Shown here: positions 41,405 to 50,870 of the stretch, one piece after another
How positions within the stretch are numbered: the stretch's first letter is position 1
How the letters are laid out: the number at the start of each line of letters is the position of its first letter
Source of the DNA: Solicola gregarius
Lineage (GTDB): Bacteria > Actinomycetota > Actinomycetes > Propionibacteriales > Nocardioidaceae
Assembly (NCBI RefSeq): GCF_025790165.1
Contig: NZ_CP094970.1
Span: 4,588,001-4,652,000 of the forward strand
Length of the DNA: 64,000 nt
Reading direction: 5' to 3'
Notes under the pieces: generated by a model
Databases searched by the model: none
Seen by the model: only the letters and a program-made list of their open reading frames with translations
What the model was told of the DNA's origin: nothing
Program-made: the position numbers and the translations under genes

Positions 41405-42048
41405 TGTTCCTTGGGGGTGGCGTTCTCGGGGATCACGATCGGGAGCGCCTCGCGCGGCGCCATCGGGCCCTCGCCACGGCGTACGACGACATCGCGGAAC
41501 GCGCTCTCCAGCACGCCGTCGTCGTCGGGCTGCATCGCGGCCTTCCCGTAGAACGTGCCCCGCAGGAACCACCGCGGGCCCTCCACGCCGACGATCCGGC
41601 TCGGCTGCACGGCCTCGCCGCCCTCGGCCGACTTCGCCGGCACCTGCAGCCGCAGCTCGGGACCGTGCCGGCCGTCGACGACCTCGCACTCCCCCTTGAG
41701 GCGCGCGGCCTCGCCGGCGATATCGGAGCGTACGTCTTCCCACAGTCCGCCCGAGCGCTTCGCCGCGAACGCGCGTAGCTCGAGCGCCGCCTCCGGGCTG
41801 ACGAAGACCACCGCGGCGGGCTGGCCCGACTTCGGGTCGGACGGGATCTGCACCTCGAACCCCTCGCGGCCCTTGACGATCAGGCCGCCGAGGTCGACGT
41901 ACGACCCGTCGTCCGAAGCGATCGAGATCTCGTCGACGTCCCAGGGACCCTCCGAGGCGGCCTCGAGACGGTCGGCCTCCGCGGTCTCGGAACCGGCCGA
42001 CGCCTCCTCGCGATCCGGGTCGGCCTTGGACTTGCGACGCATGATCAC
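41401..42048 (-). CDS. DUF3710 protein
   Basis: A 215-aa protein. An acidic N terminus ([32 protein letters not shown]) is followed by the DUF3710 fold: [86 protein letters not shown] and [22 protein letters not shown]. The start is GTG 42048, coupled to dut by a GTGA overlap; ATG 42042 is possible. Function unknown; position matches Rv2696c. Confidence 0.88.
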   Translation of the reverse strand: MIMRRKSKADPDREEASAGSETAEADRLEAASEGPWDVDEISIASDDGSYVDLGGLIVKGREGFEVQIPSDPKSGQPAAVVFVSPEAALELRAFAAKRSGGLWEDVRSDIAGEAARLKGECEVVDGRHGPELRLQVPAKSAEGGEAVQPSRIVGVEGPRWFLRGTFYGKAAMQPDDDGVLESAFRDVVVRRGEGPMAPREALPIVIPENATPKEQ

Positions 42049-42530
42049 CGGGATTCCTCCTCGTTCATCGGCGATGTGGACGGACTGGTCAGCGCGGACG
42101 CACCACCGGTCGAACCGTAGCCGCCCGCGCCACGGACGGTGTCCGGCAGCGCCGCGACCTCCACGAACCGGGCCCGCTCGACGCGTTGGATCACGAGCTG
42201 GGCGATGCGATCACCGCGAACGAGCGCGATCGGCTCGGCCGGGTCGAGGTTGACCAGGCACACCTTTACCTCTCCACGGTAGCCCGCATCGATGGTGCCG
42301 GGTGCATTCACGATCGACAACCCGCGGCGAGCGGCGAGACCGGACCGCGGATGGACGAACCCGGCGTAACCCGGTGGCAACGCCAACGCGATGCCGGTCG
42401 GCACGACGGCGCGCTCCCCCGGCGAGATCCGGACGTCCACGGTGGTCACCAGGTCGGCTCCGGCGTCGCCGTCATGCGCGTACGCCGGCAACGGTACGTC
42501 CGTGTCGATCCGCCGGATCGCAACTTCCAC
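42045..42530 (-). CDS. dut: dUTP diphosphatase
   Basis: Hydrolyses dUTP to dUMP, feeding thymidylate synthesis and keeping uracil out of DNA. 161 aa with the five trimeric-dUTPase motifs: [12 protein letters not shown] (1), [14 protein letters not shown] (2), INAP-like [18 protein letters not shown] (3), [11 protein letters not shown] (4) and [11 protein letters not shown] (5). Start ATG 42530. Confidence 0.97.
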   Translation of the reverse strand: MEVAIRRIDTDVPLPAYAHDGDAGADLVTTVDVRISPGERAVVPTGIALALPPGYAGFVHPRSGLAARRGLSIVNAPGTIDAGYRGEVKVCLVNLDPAEPIALVRGDRIAQLVIQRVERARFVEVAALPDTVRGAGGYGSTGGASALTSPSTSPMNEEESR

Positions 42531-42608
42531 GTGATTGGCCCCTCCTCGTGATGCGCCGGGCCGACCCTACCGCGCGGCACGCACCAGCAGACATGGGAAC
42601 CTGTCCCC

Positions 42609-43094
42609 ATGCCTGGATCACCCACGGATGGTGAGTACGCCGAGTCCCTGTACGCGCCGCCGTCCTGGTGGCTGCTCTCCGCAGGGTTCGCGATCATCGT
42701 CTGGTGGGTGTTCGTGCTCGCGACGCCGATGGCGTTCGCGGTCGGCGCGGGCGCGGTCGTCGCGATCGCTCTTGGCATCGCTCTCTGGGCGTACGGCCGC
42801 GAGGGCGTGGAGGTGCATGCGGGCGAGGTGCTCGCCTGTGGGGCACGGATCGAGGTCGCCTACTGCGGCGACGCCGTCGCACTCGACGCCGAGCGTACGG
42901 CGGCGGTTCGTGGCCGCGATGCCGATGCGCGCGCGTACCTCGCGATCAGGCCGTACGTCGCGACCGCAGTGCGTCTGGACATCGTCGACGCGCGAGATCC
43001 GACCCCGTACTGGCTGATCAGCTCGCGTGATCCCGCGAGACTGGTCGCGGCCATCGACGCCGCGCGTACGCCGTCGGGCACGACCGGCGAGTGA
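42609..43094 (+). CDS. DUF3093 membrane protein
   Basis: A 161-aa actinobacterial protein with two helices near the N terminus (WWLLSAGFAIIVWWVFVLATPMAF; AVGAGAVVAIALGIALWA) and a cytosolic domain (GEVLACGARIEVAYCGDAVALD, YLAIRPYVATAVRLDIVDARDPTPYWLISSRDPARLVAAI) characteristic of DUF3093. It is divergent from dut, as in mycobacteria (Rv2698). Function unknown. Confidence 0.88.
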   Translation: MPGSPTDGEYAESLYAPPSWWLLSAGFAIIVWWVFVLATPMAFAVGAGAVVAIALGIALWAYGREGVEVHAGEVLACGARIEVAYCGDAVALDAERTAAVRGRDADARAYLAIRPYVATAVRLDIVDARDPTPYWLISSRDPARLVAAIDAARTPSGTTGE

Positions 43095-43124
43095 GCGCAG
43101 CGCACGGATGGAAGACTGAGCATC

Positions 43125-43514
43125 GTGGGCAACAGGCAGAGGAAGGCGGATCGCCAGGTGAGCAAGAGCGCGGACAAGAAGAGCAAGAAGCAGAGCATGG
43201 CCCGGAAACGGACGTGGAAGCTCTTCGACAAGGGCTCGACGATCCTTGCCGGAGTCGTCGCCTCGCAGCTGTCGAGCATGACGTGGCGCGCGGCGACAGG
43301 CAAGAAGCCGCCCACGTCACCGAAGGATCCAGAGGTACGTCTCGCGGAAGCGGTGACATGGGCGGCACTTGCGGGTGCGACGATCGAGCTCTCGAAGATC
43401 CTGATCAGCCGCAAGGCGGTCGATTACTGGGTGCGCTCAACCGGTGAGCTGCCGCCGGGCGTCAAGCCGAACAAGGCGTCAAACCCAACGGAAGGCCAGA
43501 CGCCGGCGACGTAA
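43125..43514 (+). CDS. DUF4235 membrane-associated protein
   Basis: A 129-aa protein: a Lys-rich N terminus (GNRQRKADRQVSKSADKKSKKQ), then TWKLFDKGSTILAGVVASQLSSMTWRAATGKKPPT and AVTWAALAGATIELSKILISRKAVDYWVRSTGELPPG, the DUF4235 pattern with two short hydrophobic segments. The GTG at 43125 gives the long N terminus; ATG 43197 (MARKRTWKL) would give just the conserved domain and is a real alternative. Confidence 0.8.
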   Translation: MGNRQRKADRQVSKSADKKSKKQSMARKRTWKLFDKGSTILAGVVASQLSSMTWRAATGKKPPTSPKDPEVRLAEAVTWAALAGATIELSKILISRKAVDYWVRSTGELPPGVKPNKASNPTEGQTPAT

Positions 43515-43525
43515 AACTGCGTGAA

Positions 43526-43825
43526 TCAGGCGGCGCAATCGCGGCAGATCAGCTGGCCGTTTCGCTGCTCGGCCAGCTGGCTGCGGTGGTGCACCAGGAA
43601 ACACGATGCACAGGTGAACTCATCGGACTGGCGCGGAAGCACCTTGACCGAAAGCTCCTCGTGCGACAGATCGGCACCCGGGAGCTCGAACGACTCCGCG
43701 GCCTCGACCTCGTCCTCGTCGACCTTGCCTGAGTTCTTGTCGTGACGCCGCGCCTTGAGCTCTTCGATGCTGTCCTCTGACTGTTCGTCATCGGTCTTGC
43801 GCGGTGCGTCGTAGTCGGTAGCCAT
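43526..43825 (-). CDS. DUF4193 zinc-ribbon-like protein
   Basis: A 99-aa acidic protein of a family almost limited to actinobacteria. It reads MATDYDAPRKTDDEQSEDSIEELKARR, an acidic middle, and then the metal-binding tail DEFTCASCFLVHHRSQLA with GQLICRDCA: two CxxC pairs. GGAGGAG precedes ATG 43825. Position corresponds to Rv2699c. Confidence 0.9.
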   Translation of the reverse strand: MATDYDAPRKTDDEQSEDSIEELKARRHDKNSGKVDEDEVEAAESFELPGADLSHEELSVKVLPRQSDEFTCASCFLVHHRSQLAEQRNGQLICRDCAA

Positions 43826-44096
43826 AGACTCCTCCTCCACGGGGACTATGGACCGATTCGTCGAGCCCGACGACTCGGTCAGTGTGCGTTGGTGCGTTGC
43901 CAAACGGACGCGGCGCGCAGATTGTGCCCCATTCACCCCGGTAAATGCGAATCAATTCCCCGATTTGCAGTGCGATTTGTGACACAGTTTCGCGCCGCTG
44001 ACCGCTGGTCCAACGGATAACGCGGCGGAGGCGCCATTGATTCCCGTTGGGCGCGACGAATTTCACCGATGTCGTTGCGTGCGTCGAACCGTCCGC
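43826..44096. other. A+T-richer intergenic region between DUF4193 and inositol phosphatase genes
   Basis: 271 bp with lower G+C than its surroundings (for example AATGCGAATCAATTCCCCG near 43945). It carries the DUF4193 promoter on the minus strand. Mycobacteria have the cei gene (Rv2700) at this position; no such frame is present here. A 92-codon minus frame at 43788-44066 overlaps the DUF4193 start and is not convincing. Confidence 0.5.
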
Positions 44097-44897
44097 TCAG
44101 AAGCCCGATTCTCGTACGGCGGCGAGCAACGCGGGCGCGATCGAGGGAGCGCTAGCGACGGTCAGCCGCTCGTTCGGCTCTCCGTCGAGCCCGGTGACGA
44201 CGACTCCGGCCTCCTCGGCGATGAGTCTTCCGGCGGCGAGATCCCACGGTTTCAGCCCCTCCTCGACGTACCCGTCGAGCCGGCCACTCGCCACATTGCA
44301 CAGGTCGATGGCCGCCGACCCGATCCGCCGGACGTCGGCGACCGCGCTCAGCAGCCGGGCGACGGCGACGCCCTGCTTCGACCGGATCTCCTGCCGGTAG
44401 TGGAATCCCGTGCCGATCAAGGCGTGCTCCAGGGCTACGACGGGCGGCGGGCCCAGCCTCGTCGTCGTACCGTCGGGCGCGGTGCGCGTCGCGCCGCCAC
44501 CGTGGACCGCCGCGAACTCCTCGCCGGAGACGACATCGACGACGCATCCGGTCTCGACGACCCCACCGACCGCAGCGGCGACCGAGACGGAGTAGCCGGG
44601 GAGGCCGTGTACGAAGTTCACCGTGCCGTCGATCGGGTCGACGATCCAGGTGACATCGCTGTCACCAGTGCTCTGGCCGCCCTCTTCGCCGATGACCGAG
44701 TCGGCCGGGCGCGCGGCGCCGATCATGGTGCGGATCAGCTCCTCGGTGGCGCGGTCGATCTCGGTGACGACATCGGTGTCGCTCGACTTGGTCGCCGCGA
44801 CGTCGACCCGGCCCTCGGGTCGCTGCGCGCGTACGAACTCCGCAGCGGTACGTGCGACCGACCGGGCGAGCTCATGGAGGTCGCTCCCCGACGTCAT
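44097..44897 (-). CDS. suhB: Inositol monophosphatase family protein
   Basis: A 266-aa Mg-dependent phosphatase. Metal-binding motifs are complete: GEEGG (Glu), WIVDPIDGTVNFVHGLPGYSVSVA (DPxDGTxN) and LKPWDLAAGRLIAEEAGV (WDxAAG). It probably dephosphorylates inositol-1-phosphate for inositol lipids or mycothiol. By position it matches suhB/Rv2701c. ATG 44897 overlaps the ferrochelatase stop (ATGA). Confidence 0.93.
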   Translation of the reverse strand: MTSGSDLHELARSVARTAAEFVRAQRPEGRVDVAATKSSDTDVVTEIDRATEELIRTMIGAARPADSVIGEEGGQSTGDSDVTWIVDPIDGTVNFVHGLPGYSVSVAAAVGGVVETGCVVDVVSGEEFAAVHGGGATRTAPDGTTTRLGPPPVVALEHALIGTGFHYRQEIRSKQGVAVARLLSAVADVRRIGSAAIDLCNVASGRLDGYVEEGLKPWDLAAGRLIAEEAGVVVTGLDGEPNERLTVASAPSIAPALLAAVRESGF

Positions 44898-45994
44898 GCT
44901 CCCTCCTCGCAGAGGGCCGGCCGCTCACCGCGTGGGTTGGCGCAGCAGTCGGCCGGACAGACGTCGCGGCACGGACCCAGCACACCGGTCGTGCGCCGTT
45001 CGACGCCCTCCTGGCGCTCGACGGCCGCACGCTCGACCACCAGCTCGGTGACCATCGAAACGAAACGCGGATCGACACCCGGCGTCGCGGCGCGGCGATA
45101 GGCGAGGCCGAGCGAATCGGCCGTCTGCGCGGCCTCGGTGTCGAGGTCGTAGATGACCTCCATGTGATCGGAGACGAAGCCGATCGGCACGACGACCGCC
45201 GCGGCGGCCCCGTCCTTGGCCAGCGCCTCGAGGTGATCGTTGACGTCCGGTTCGAGCCACGGGACCTGCGGTGGCCCGGAACGCGAGCAGAACACGAGTT
45301 CGTGGTCGCGGCTCACGCCGGTTCGCGCGGCGACGGCGTCGCCGACGGTCGAGGCGACGTCGCGATGCTGCTCGACGTACGTGTGCCCCGGTGCGCCGAC
45401 ACACTGCCCACTCGCCGCATTCATCGTCTCGGGGATCGAGTGCGTCACGAAGACGAGCTGCGCGTCGTCTCGTACGTCGGGATCGAGCGACTCCAGCGCG
45501 GCGACGGTCGCGTCGACGAACGGCTCGACGAAGCCGGGATGGTTGAAGTAGTGCCTGATCCGGTCGAGCCGAGGAGCATCCGCACCCAGCGGCTCGGCGG
45601 CGTCGTAGAGGTTCTCCCGATACTGCCGACAGCCCGAGTACGACGCGTACGCCGACGTCACCAGGCACAGCGCGCGGCGTACGCCGTCCGCCGCCAGCTG
45701 TTCGAGCGTGTCACCGAGGTACGGATCCCAGTTCCGGTTGCCCCAGTAGATCGGGAGGTCGACGCCCTCGCGCTCGAAGTCGGCCCGCACGGCGTCGATC
45801 AGCTCACGGCACTGGTCGTTGATCGGTGAGCGCCCGCCGAAGTCGTAGTAGTGCTTGCCGACCTCGACCAGGCGATCGCGCGGGATGTTCTTGCCGCGGG
45901 TGACGTTCTCGAGGAACGGCACGACGTCGTCGGCGGCCTCGGGGCCACCGAACGAGACCAGCAGGAACGCGTCATAGGGCTCGGGCGGGCGCAT
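44894..45994 (-). CDS. cpfC: Coproporphyrin III ferrochelatase
   Basis: Inserts iron into coproporphyrin III in the coproporphyrin-dependent heme pathway of actinobacteria. The 366-aa product has YDAFLLVSFGGPEAADDVVPFLENVTRGKNIP, VFVTHSIPETM (catalytic His) and VVPIGFVSDHMEVIYDLD (Glu). The C terminus carries CRDVCPADCC, the Cys of the [2Fe-2S] cluster of actinobacterial members. Older name hemH. Start ATG 45994, divergent from the MFS gene. Confidence 0.95.
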   Translation of the reverse strand: MRPPEPYDAFLLVSFGGPEAADDVVPFLENVTRGKNIPRDRLVEVGKHYYDFGGRSPINDQCRELIDAVRADFEREGVDLPIYWGNRNWDPYLGDTLEQLAADGVRRALCLVTSAYASYSGCRQYRENLYDAAEPLGADAPRLDRIRHYFNHPGFVEPFVDATVAALESLDPDVRDDAQLVFVTHSIPETMNAASGQCVGAPGHTYVEQHRDVASTVGDAVAARTGVSRDHELVFCSRSGPPQVPWLEPDVNDHLEALAKDGAAAAVVVPIGFVSDHMEVIYDLDTEAAQTADSLGLAYRRAATPGVDPRFVSMVTELVVERAAVERQEGVERRTTGVLGPCRDVCPADCCANPRGERPALCEEGA

Positions 45995-46013
45995 GCTTCC
46001 AGTGTCTCAACCC

Positions 46014-47273
46014 ATGACTAGGCTGCTGTCTCCGGCTCTGCCTGAGGATCATCGTTTGTTCGACACCTATCGCCGCGTGCTGTCGTTGCCGGGTGCCCTG
46101 CTGTTCAGCATGACCGGGCTGGTCGCGAGACTGCCGATCTCGATGATCAGCCTCGGCATCGTGCTGCTGGTATCCGAGCGCACGGGCTCGTACGCGTACG
46201 CGGGCGGCATCTCCGCGGTGTGCATCATCGCAACCGCGCTCGCGTCCCCGCTGCAGGGTCGCATCGCCGACGCGCGTGGCCAGCGGCTGACGCTCCTGGT
46301 GGTTCCCTCGATGTTCGCGGCCGGCACCGCACTGCTCATCCTGGCGATCGAGCGTGACCTGCCCACGCCCGTTCCACACCTGTTCGCCGCATGGGCGGGC
46401 GCCGCGCTGCCGCAGATCGGTTCGCTCGTACGTGCGCGGTGGACCTATCTCGTCGACGAGCGAAGGCGCCTCAACACCGCGTTCGCATTCGAAGCGGTCG
46501 TCGACGAGGTCGTCTTCATCACCGGTCCCGTGCTCGTCACCCTGCTCGCGACCCTCGTCGATCCGGCGGCCGGGCTCGTCGTCGCGGGTGCCACCGGCCT
46601 CGTCGGCGGCTTGGCCCTCGCTTCCCAGCGGCGCACGGCACCACCCGTACGCAGCGCCGACCGTACGACTCCGCGGCTGCCGATGGGGTGGGCGATCCTC
46701 GGGCCGCTGTGCGTCGCGGGCGCCGGGTCCGGCGCGATGTTCGGCGCCGGCGAGGTGGTGACCGTCGCCTTCGCGACTGAGCAGGGGCAGCGGACCGCCT
46801 CCGGTGCCCTGCTCGCCGTCTGGGCGTTCGCCAGCCTGGTCTCCGGTCTCGTCGTCGGCGCGATCGACATCAGGTCCGAGCCGTTGCGGCGGTTCCGGGT
46901 CGCGAGCCTGTTACTGACCGCCGCGATGGCGCCCCTCGTGATCGTGCAGTCGGTGGTGCTGGTCGGCGTGACGTTGTTCGTCGCCGGGTTCGCCATCTCG
47001 CCCATGCTCGTCGCGCAGATGTCCCTGCTGGAGCAGGTCGTGCCGAGGGAGCGGCTCACCGAAGGCTTGTCGTGGTTCTCGATGGGCATGGCGGCCGGCG
47101 TCGCGATCGGCGGTGCGGCATCGGGTTGGGTCGTCGACCACCACGGCGCGTCACCGGCGTACCTCGTCCCGACCGTGGCCGCCGCGCTCGCCGCGGCGGT
47201 TGCCTGGGTGGTGCCGAAACGGACCGTCGATCGGCTCCGGGCGGCCCCCGTCCGGCGCGTTCACTTGGATTGA
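46014..47273 (+). CDS. MFS transporter
   Basis: A 419-aa major-facilitator protein with about twelve helices. Motif-A-like loop SPLQGRIADARGQRLTLL lies between helices 2 and 3; PMGWAILGPLCVAGAGSGAMFG opens the second half. The preference for ATG 46014 (MTRLLSPALPEDHRLFDTYRRVLSLPG) leaves 19 bp to the divergent ferrochelatase start. Substrate unknown; similar genes precede sepH in several actinomycetes. Confidence 0.85.
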   Translation: MTRLLSPALPEDHRLFDTYRRVLSLPGALLFSMTGLVARLPISMISLGIVLLVSERTGSYAYAGGISAVCIIATALASPLQGRIADARGQRLTLLVVPSMFAAGTALLILAIERDLPTPVPHLFAAWAGAALPQIGSLVRARWTYLVDERRRLNTAFAFEAVVDEVVFITGPVLVTLLATLVDPAAGLVVAGATGLVGGLALASQRRTAPPVRSADRTTPRLPMGWAILGPLCVAGAGSGAMFGAGEVVTVAFATEQGQRTASGALLAVWAFASLVSGLVVGAIDIRSEPLRRFRVASLLLTAAMAPLVIVQSVVLVGVTLFVAGFAISPMLVAQMSLLEQVVPRERLTEGLSWFSMGMAAGVAIGGAASGWVVDHHGASPAYLVPTVAAALAAAVAWVVPKRTVDRLRAAPVRRVHLD

Positions 47274-47344
47274 GAGGCTCGGCAGACGAGACTGTCCCTC
47301 GACACCGTCCACCGTCCAGGAGGTGGGCACCTGGGAGGCACCAT

Positions 47345-48325
47345 ATGCGCGACCTCGGTCTCGTGGGACTGGGCGAGGATCGACGCCATGTCGTACTTCG
47401 TACCGCCACGGGCGAGGAGTTCCGCCTTCCGGTAGACGATCGTCTGCGAGCCGCGATTCGCGGCGACCGGGCGAGACTCGGACAGTTGGAGATTGAGATG
47501 GACAGCGCCTTGCGGCCCCGCGATATCCAGGCCCGAATCCGCCGAGGGGAATCCACGGAGTCCGTCGCCGAAGCCGCGAACGTGCCCGTCGAGCGGATCA
47601 TGGCGTACGCCGTGCCCGTGCTCGCCGAGCGCGAGCACATCTGCGAGCGCGCGCAGGCGTCGACGATCCGGCGCACGAACGTCAGCGCGCCGGCCGCCCG
47701 ATTCGGCGACGTCATCACCGAGACGTTCCGCGCCCGCGACGTCGACTCCTCCACCGTCGAGTGGGACTCCTGGCGCCGCGAGGACGGCCGCTGGATCGTC
47801 TCCGTACGCGTGCCGGACGACGGCGGTCCGGCGATGTACCTGTTCGACGCACCGGGACGGTATGTCGTGGCCGACAACGAGCGCGCCAGCGACCTGGTCG
47901 CCGACGTGCCCGACAGCACGGAGATGGCGATCGCGTCGGCCGTAGCGGACGCAGCGACCGCGGTGGCCGAGCCCGAGGTCGGCACCGCGTCCCCCGACGA
48001 CGAGGCGCCCGACCCGTACGACGACATCGACGAGCCCGGTGTCACCTCGCTGAAGCGGGCACGCGCCCGGCGGGCGATGGCGCAGGAGCAGCTGATGCTC
48101 GACGGCCAGCCGCAACAGCATTCCGACGAGACCGACGATGACAGCGACGCCGAGATCGACCCGCACGCGACGACTGCTGACCTGACCGAGACCGCGGCTG
48201 CCGCGCGTGCGGCCGGTGACGCCGCCGACCCGCCCGACTCCACGCCGAAGCGCTCGCGGCGTCGCGAGCGCAGGCGCGTACCGAGCTGGGACGAGATCAT
48301 GTTCGGCAACAAGCCCGAGGAATGA
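47345..48325 (+). CDS. sepH: Cell division protein SepH
   Basis: SepH binds and stimulates FtsZ assembly in actinobacteria. The 326-aa product has the conserved N-terminal DUF3071 domain (RDLGLVGLGEDRRHVVLRTATGEEFRLPVDD, then LGQLEIEMDSALRPRDIQARIRRGESTESVAEAANVPVERIMAYAVPVLAERE, with a helix-turn-helix), a WRREDGRWIVSVRVP module and a long acidic disordered tail ending in RRRVPSWDEIMFGNKPEE. ATG 47345 follows AGGAGG-like sequence at 47319-47324. Confidence 0.95.
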   Translation: MRDLGLVGLGEDRRHVVLRTATGEEFRLPVDDRLRAAIRGDRARLGQLEIEMDSALRPRDIQARIRRGESTESVAEAANVPVERIMAYAVPVLAEREHICERAQASTIRRTNVSAPAARFGDVITETFRARDVDSSTVEWDSWRREDGRWIVSVRVPDDGGPAMYLFDAPGRYVVADNERASDLVADVPDSTEMAIASAVADAATAVAEPEVGTASPDDEAPDPYDDIDEPGVTSLKRARARRAMAQEQLMLDGQPQQHSDETDDDSDAEIDPHATTADLTETAAAARAAGDAADPPDSTPKRSRRRERRRVPSWDEIMFGNKPEE

Positions 48326-48399
48326 CGCCGCGCACCGTTCGACGGTTCCCGCACGGTACGAGGCGCTACGATGCCGCAACGCATACCTGAGGGGCGACC

Positions 48400-50379
48400 A
48401 TGGCGTACTTCGTGACGGGCGCGACGGGGTTCATCGGCCGGCACCTGGTCGCCGAGTTGGTCGACCACCGCGACGGTGACATCCACGTCCTCGTCCGCGA
48501 GCAGTCGTTCGAGCGGTTCGAGCGGTTGCGCCACCAGTGTGGCGGCACCGACCGGCTCAAGCCCGTCATCGGCGAGCTGTGCGAGCCACAGCTCGGTGTC
48601 GACGACGACTGGGTCGCCACGCATCGCGGCGACATCGACCACGTCTTCCACCTGGCGGCGCTGTACGACATGACGGCGCCGGCAGAACGCAACGACGAGC
48701 TGAACATCGGCGGCACGCGGGCCGCGCTCGGGCTCGCCGAGGCCGTCGACGCGGGACTGTTCCATCAGGTGTCGTCCATCGCCGTCGCCGGCGACTTCCG
48801 CGGCCGCTTCGACGAGTCCATGTTCGCCGAGGGCCAGGGTCTGCCGTCGGCGTACCACCGCACCAAGTACGAGTCGGAGCGGATCGTACGCGAGGAGGCA
48901 GGCGTGCCGTGGCGGGTCTACCGACCCGCGATCGTCGTGGGCAGCTCCGAGACCGGCGCGATGGACAAGGTCGATGGGCCTTACTACTTCTTCCCGCTCC
49001 TCAAGCGGATGCGCGACTCGCTGCCGCAGTGGACTCCGCTCGTCGGCATGGACCTCGGCAACACGAACATCGTTCCGGTCGACTACGTCGCGCGGGCGAT
49101 GGACCATCTCGCCCACAAGCCCGGTCTCGACGGTCGCGCGTTCCATCTCGTCAACCCCGAGCCGCAGCCGACGGTCGACGTCGTGAACACGCTGGCCCGC
49201 GCGGCGAAGGCGCCGCGGTTCGCCCTGCAGGTCGACAGGCGCGTTACCGGCCTCGTACCGTCCTCGCTGGTGCAGTCGGCGCTGCAGAGCGCGCCGGCGA
49301 GGTTCCTGCTCCGCCAGAGCGTCGGGCGCCTCGGCATACCCGCCGAGGTGGTCGCGCACACGTCGCTGCCGACGACGTTCGAAGACCAGGCGACCGAACA
49401 CGAGCTGTCCGGCAGTGGCATCGCCTGCCCCGACCTCGAGACGTACGCATCGGTGCTGTGGGGCTACTGGGAGCAGCACCTCGACGCCGATGTGCTGTCG
49501 GACCCGCGGCTGAAGGCCGCGCTGCAGGGACGCTGCGTGGTGATCACCGGAGCGTCGTCCGGCATCGGCAAGGCGACCGCGCTGCGGGTCGCCGCGCTGG
49601 GGGGCATCCCCGTGCTCGTCGCGCGCAACCTCGACAAGCTCGAGGAGACACGGCTCGAGATCGAGATGCTCGGCGGGCGGACGTACGTCTACTCCTGCGA
49701 TCTGTCCGACATGGCCGCGATCGACGAGCTGACCAAGCGGCTCGTCGAGGAGCACGACACGATCGACGTGATCGTCAACAATGCGGGGCGGTCGATCCGG
49801 CGGTCGCTGCACCTGTCGTACGACCGCTTCCACGATTTCGAGCGCACCATGACGCTGAACTACTTCGGCGCGATCCGGCTCGTCATGGGCCTGGCGACCA
49901 AGCTCGGCGAGGATGGCGGCGGGCACATCGTCAACATCTCGTCGATCGGCGTGCAGACGAACCCCCCGCGGTTCTCCGCGTACGTCGCGTCGAAGGCAGC
50001 GCTCGACGCGTGGAGCCGGGTGGTGAGCTCGGAGCTGATCGGCGACGGCATCACGTTCACGACGATCCACATGCCGCTGGTCAAGACGCCGATGATCGCG
50101 CCCACGAAGATCTACGACGCGTTCCCGACGATCACGCCGGCACAGGCTGCCGATCTGGTGCTCACGGCCGTACGCGACCGGCCACATGAGCTGAACACCC
50201 CGCTCGGCACCGCCGGCGAGGTCGGTCACGCACTGGCACCGAAGCTGGCTTTCCGGATCCTGCACCAGGCGTACAAGGTCTTTCCCGACTCGTCCGCGGC
50301 GAAGGGCGCGTCGGCCGACGACACCGCGACGAGCGAGCAGGTGCTGCTGGCGAAGGTGCTCAAGGGCGTCCACTGGTGA
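48400..50379 (+). CDS. Two-domain SDR oxidoreductase, fatty acyl-CoA reductase-like
   Basis: A 659-aa fusion of two Rossmann domains. The N-terminal domain (FVTGATGFIGRHLVAEL at residues 4-20, YHRTKYESERIV with the catalytic Tyr/Lys) is an extended SDR of the male-sterility/thioester-reductase kind. The C-terminal domain (from about residue 375) is a classical SDR (VVITGASSGIGKATALRV, VNNAGRSIRRSL, ISSIG...YVASKAALDAW). This architecture matches mycobacterial multifunctional acyl-CoA reductases (AcrA1/Rv3391-like). The expected activity is reduction of acyl-CoA to aldehyde or alcohol with NADPH. Confidence 0.9.
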   Translation: MAYFVTGATGFIGRHLVAELVDHRDGDIHVLVREQSFERFERLRHQCGGTDRLKPVIGELCEPQLGVDDDWVATHRGDIDHVFHLAALYDMTAPAERNDELNIGGTRAALGLAEAVDAGLFHQVSSIAVAGDFRGRFDESMFAEGQGLPSAYHRTKYESERIVREEAGVPWRVYRPAIVVGSSETGAMDKVDGPYYFFPLLKRMRDSLPQWTPLVGMDLGNTNIVPVDYVARAMDHLAHKPGLDGRAFHLVNPEPQPTVDVVNTLARAAKAPRFALQVDRRVTGLVPSSLVQSALQSAPARFLLRQSVGRLGIPAEVVAHTSLPTTFEDQATEHELSGSGIACPDLETYASVLWGYWEQHLDADVLSDPRLKAALQGRCVVITGASSGIGKATALRVAALGGIPVLVARNLDKLEETRLEIEMLGGRTYVYSCDLSDMAAIDELTKRLVEEHDTIDVIVNNAGRSIRRSLHLSYDRFHDFERTMTLNYFGAIRLVMGLATKLGEDGGGHIVNISSIGVQTNPPRFSAYVASKAALDAWSRVVSSELIGDGITFTTIHMPLVKTPMIAPTKIYDAFPTITPAQAADLVLTAVRDRPHELNTPLGTAGEVGHALAPKLAFRILHQAYKVFPDSSAAKGASADDTATSEQVLLAKVLKGVHW

Positions 50380-50437
50380 CCATTCCTTCGTCAACCGCTG
50401 TGTCCCGGCCCAGAGCGACGCCGCCACAACGCGTCGG

Positions 50438-50863
50438 CTATGCCAGCGGATTCTCCCACGCGACCTCGGGAAACCGAGCGAAGTCGGAATCGTTCGACAC
50501 GACACTCACACCGTGCTCGATCGCGAGGGCGGCCAGCTGGGCGTCCGGAATCGCATTGCCGCTGAGCCCATGACGCTCGATGAGCGTCCCCAACGTCCGA
50601 GCCGTTCGGTCGGTGGCCGGTGGAATCCAGCACACCGGGACCGCGAGCCAGTCCTGAACGAACCTCCAGGCATCGGGTCCCGTGAGTGGTGACTCCGTGA
50701 CTCTGGGGTGGGTGATGATGCGGACGAAGGCACCGATCGTCTGCCAGGGAAGGGCTACCCGCCTGTCGCCGCGAAGTGCGATGGTGAGCCACTCGCTGGC
50801 AGCGTCATGGCGCGGTGACCGTGAATCGACCGCGTAGAGCAGGATGTTCGCGTCGACGATCAT
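50438..50863 (-). CDS. vapC: VapC-type PIN-domain toxin
   Basis: A 141-aa PIN ribonuclease. The acidic residues typical of the active site are in MIVDANILLYAVDSRSPRH, the AIPDAQLAALAIEHG segment and VVSNDSDFARFP. The middle helices (EWLTIALRGDRRVALPWQTIGAFVRIITHPRV) match the VapC subgroup that cleaves tRNA or rRNA. Start ATG 50863, seven bp after vapB. It is the downstream gene of a VapBC pair. Confidence 0.92.
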   Translation of the reverse strand: MIVDANILLYAVDSRSPRHDAASEWLTIALRGDRRVALPWQTIGAFVRIITHPRVTESPLTGPDAWRFVQDWLAVPVCWIPPATDRTARTLGTLIERHGLSGNAIPDAQLAALAIEHGVSVVSNDSDFARFPEVAWENPLA

Positions 50864-50870
50864 CCTGCGA

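Noticed and set aside
43788-44066. Minus-strand 92-codon frame upstream of DUF4193
   Set aside because: It overlaps the DUF4193 start in another frame, has no Shine-Dalgarno or known family, and lies in the expected promoter region.
47056-50505. Very long minus-strand open frame (1149 codons)
   Set aside because: It runs antisense to sepH and the SDR fusion and has biased Arg/Asp/Val composition without motifs.
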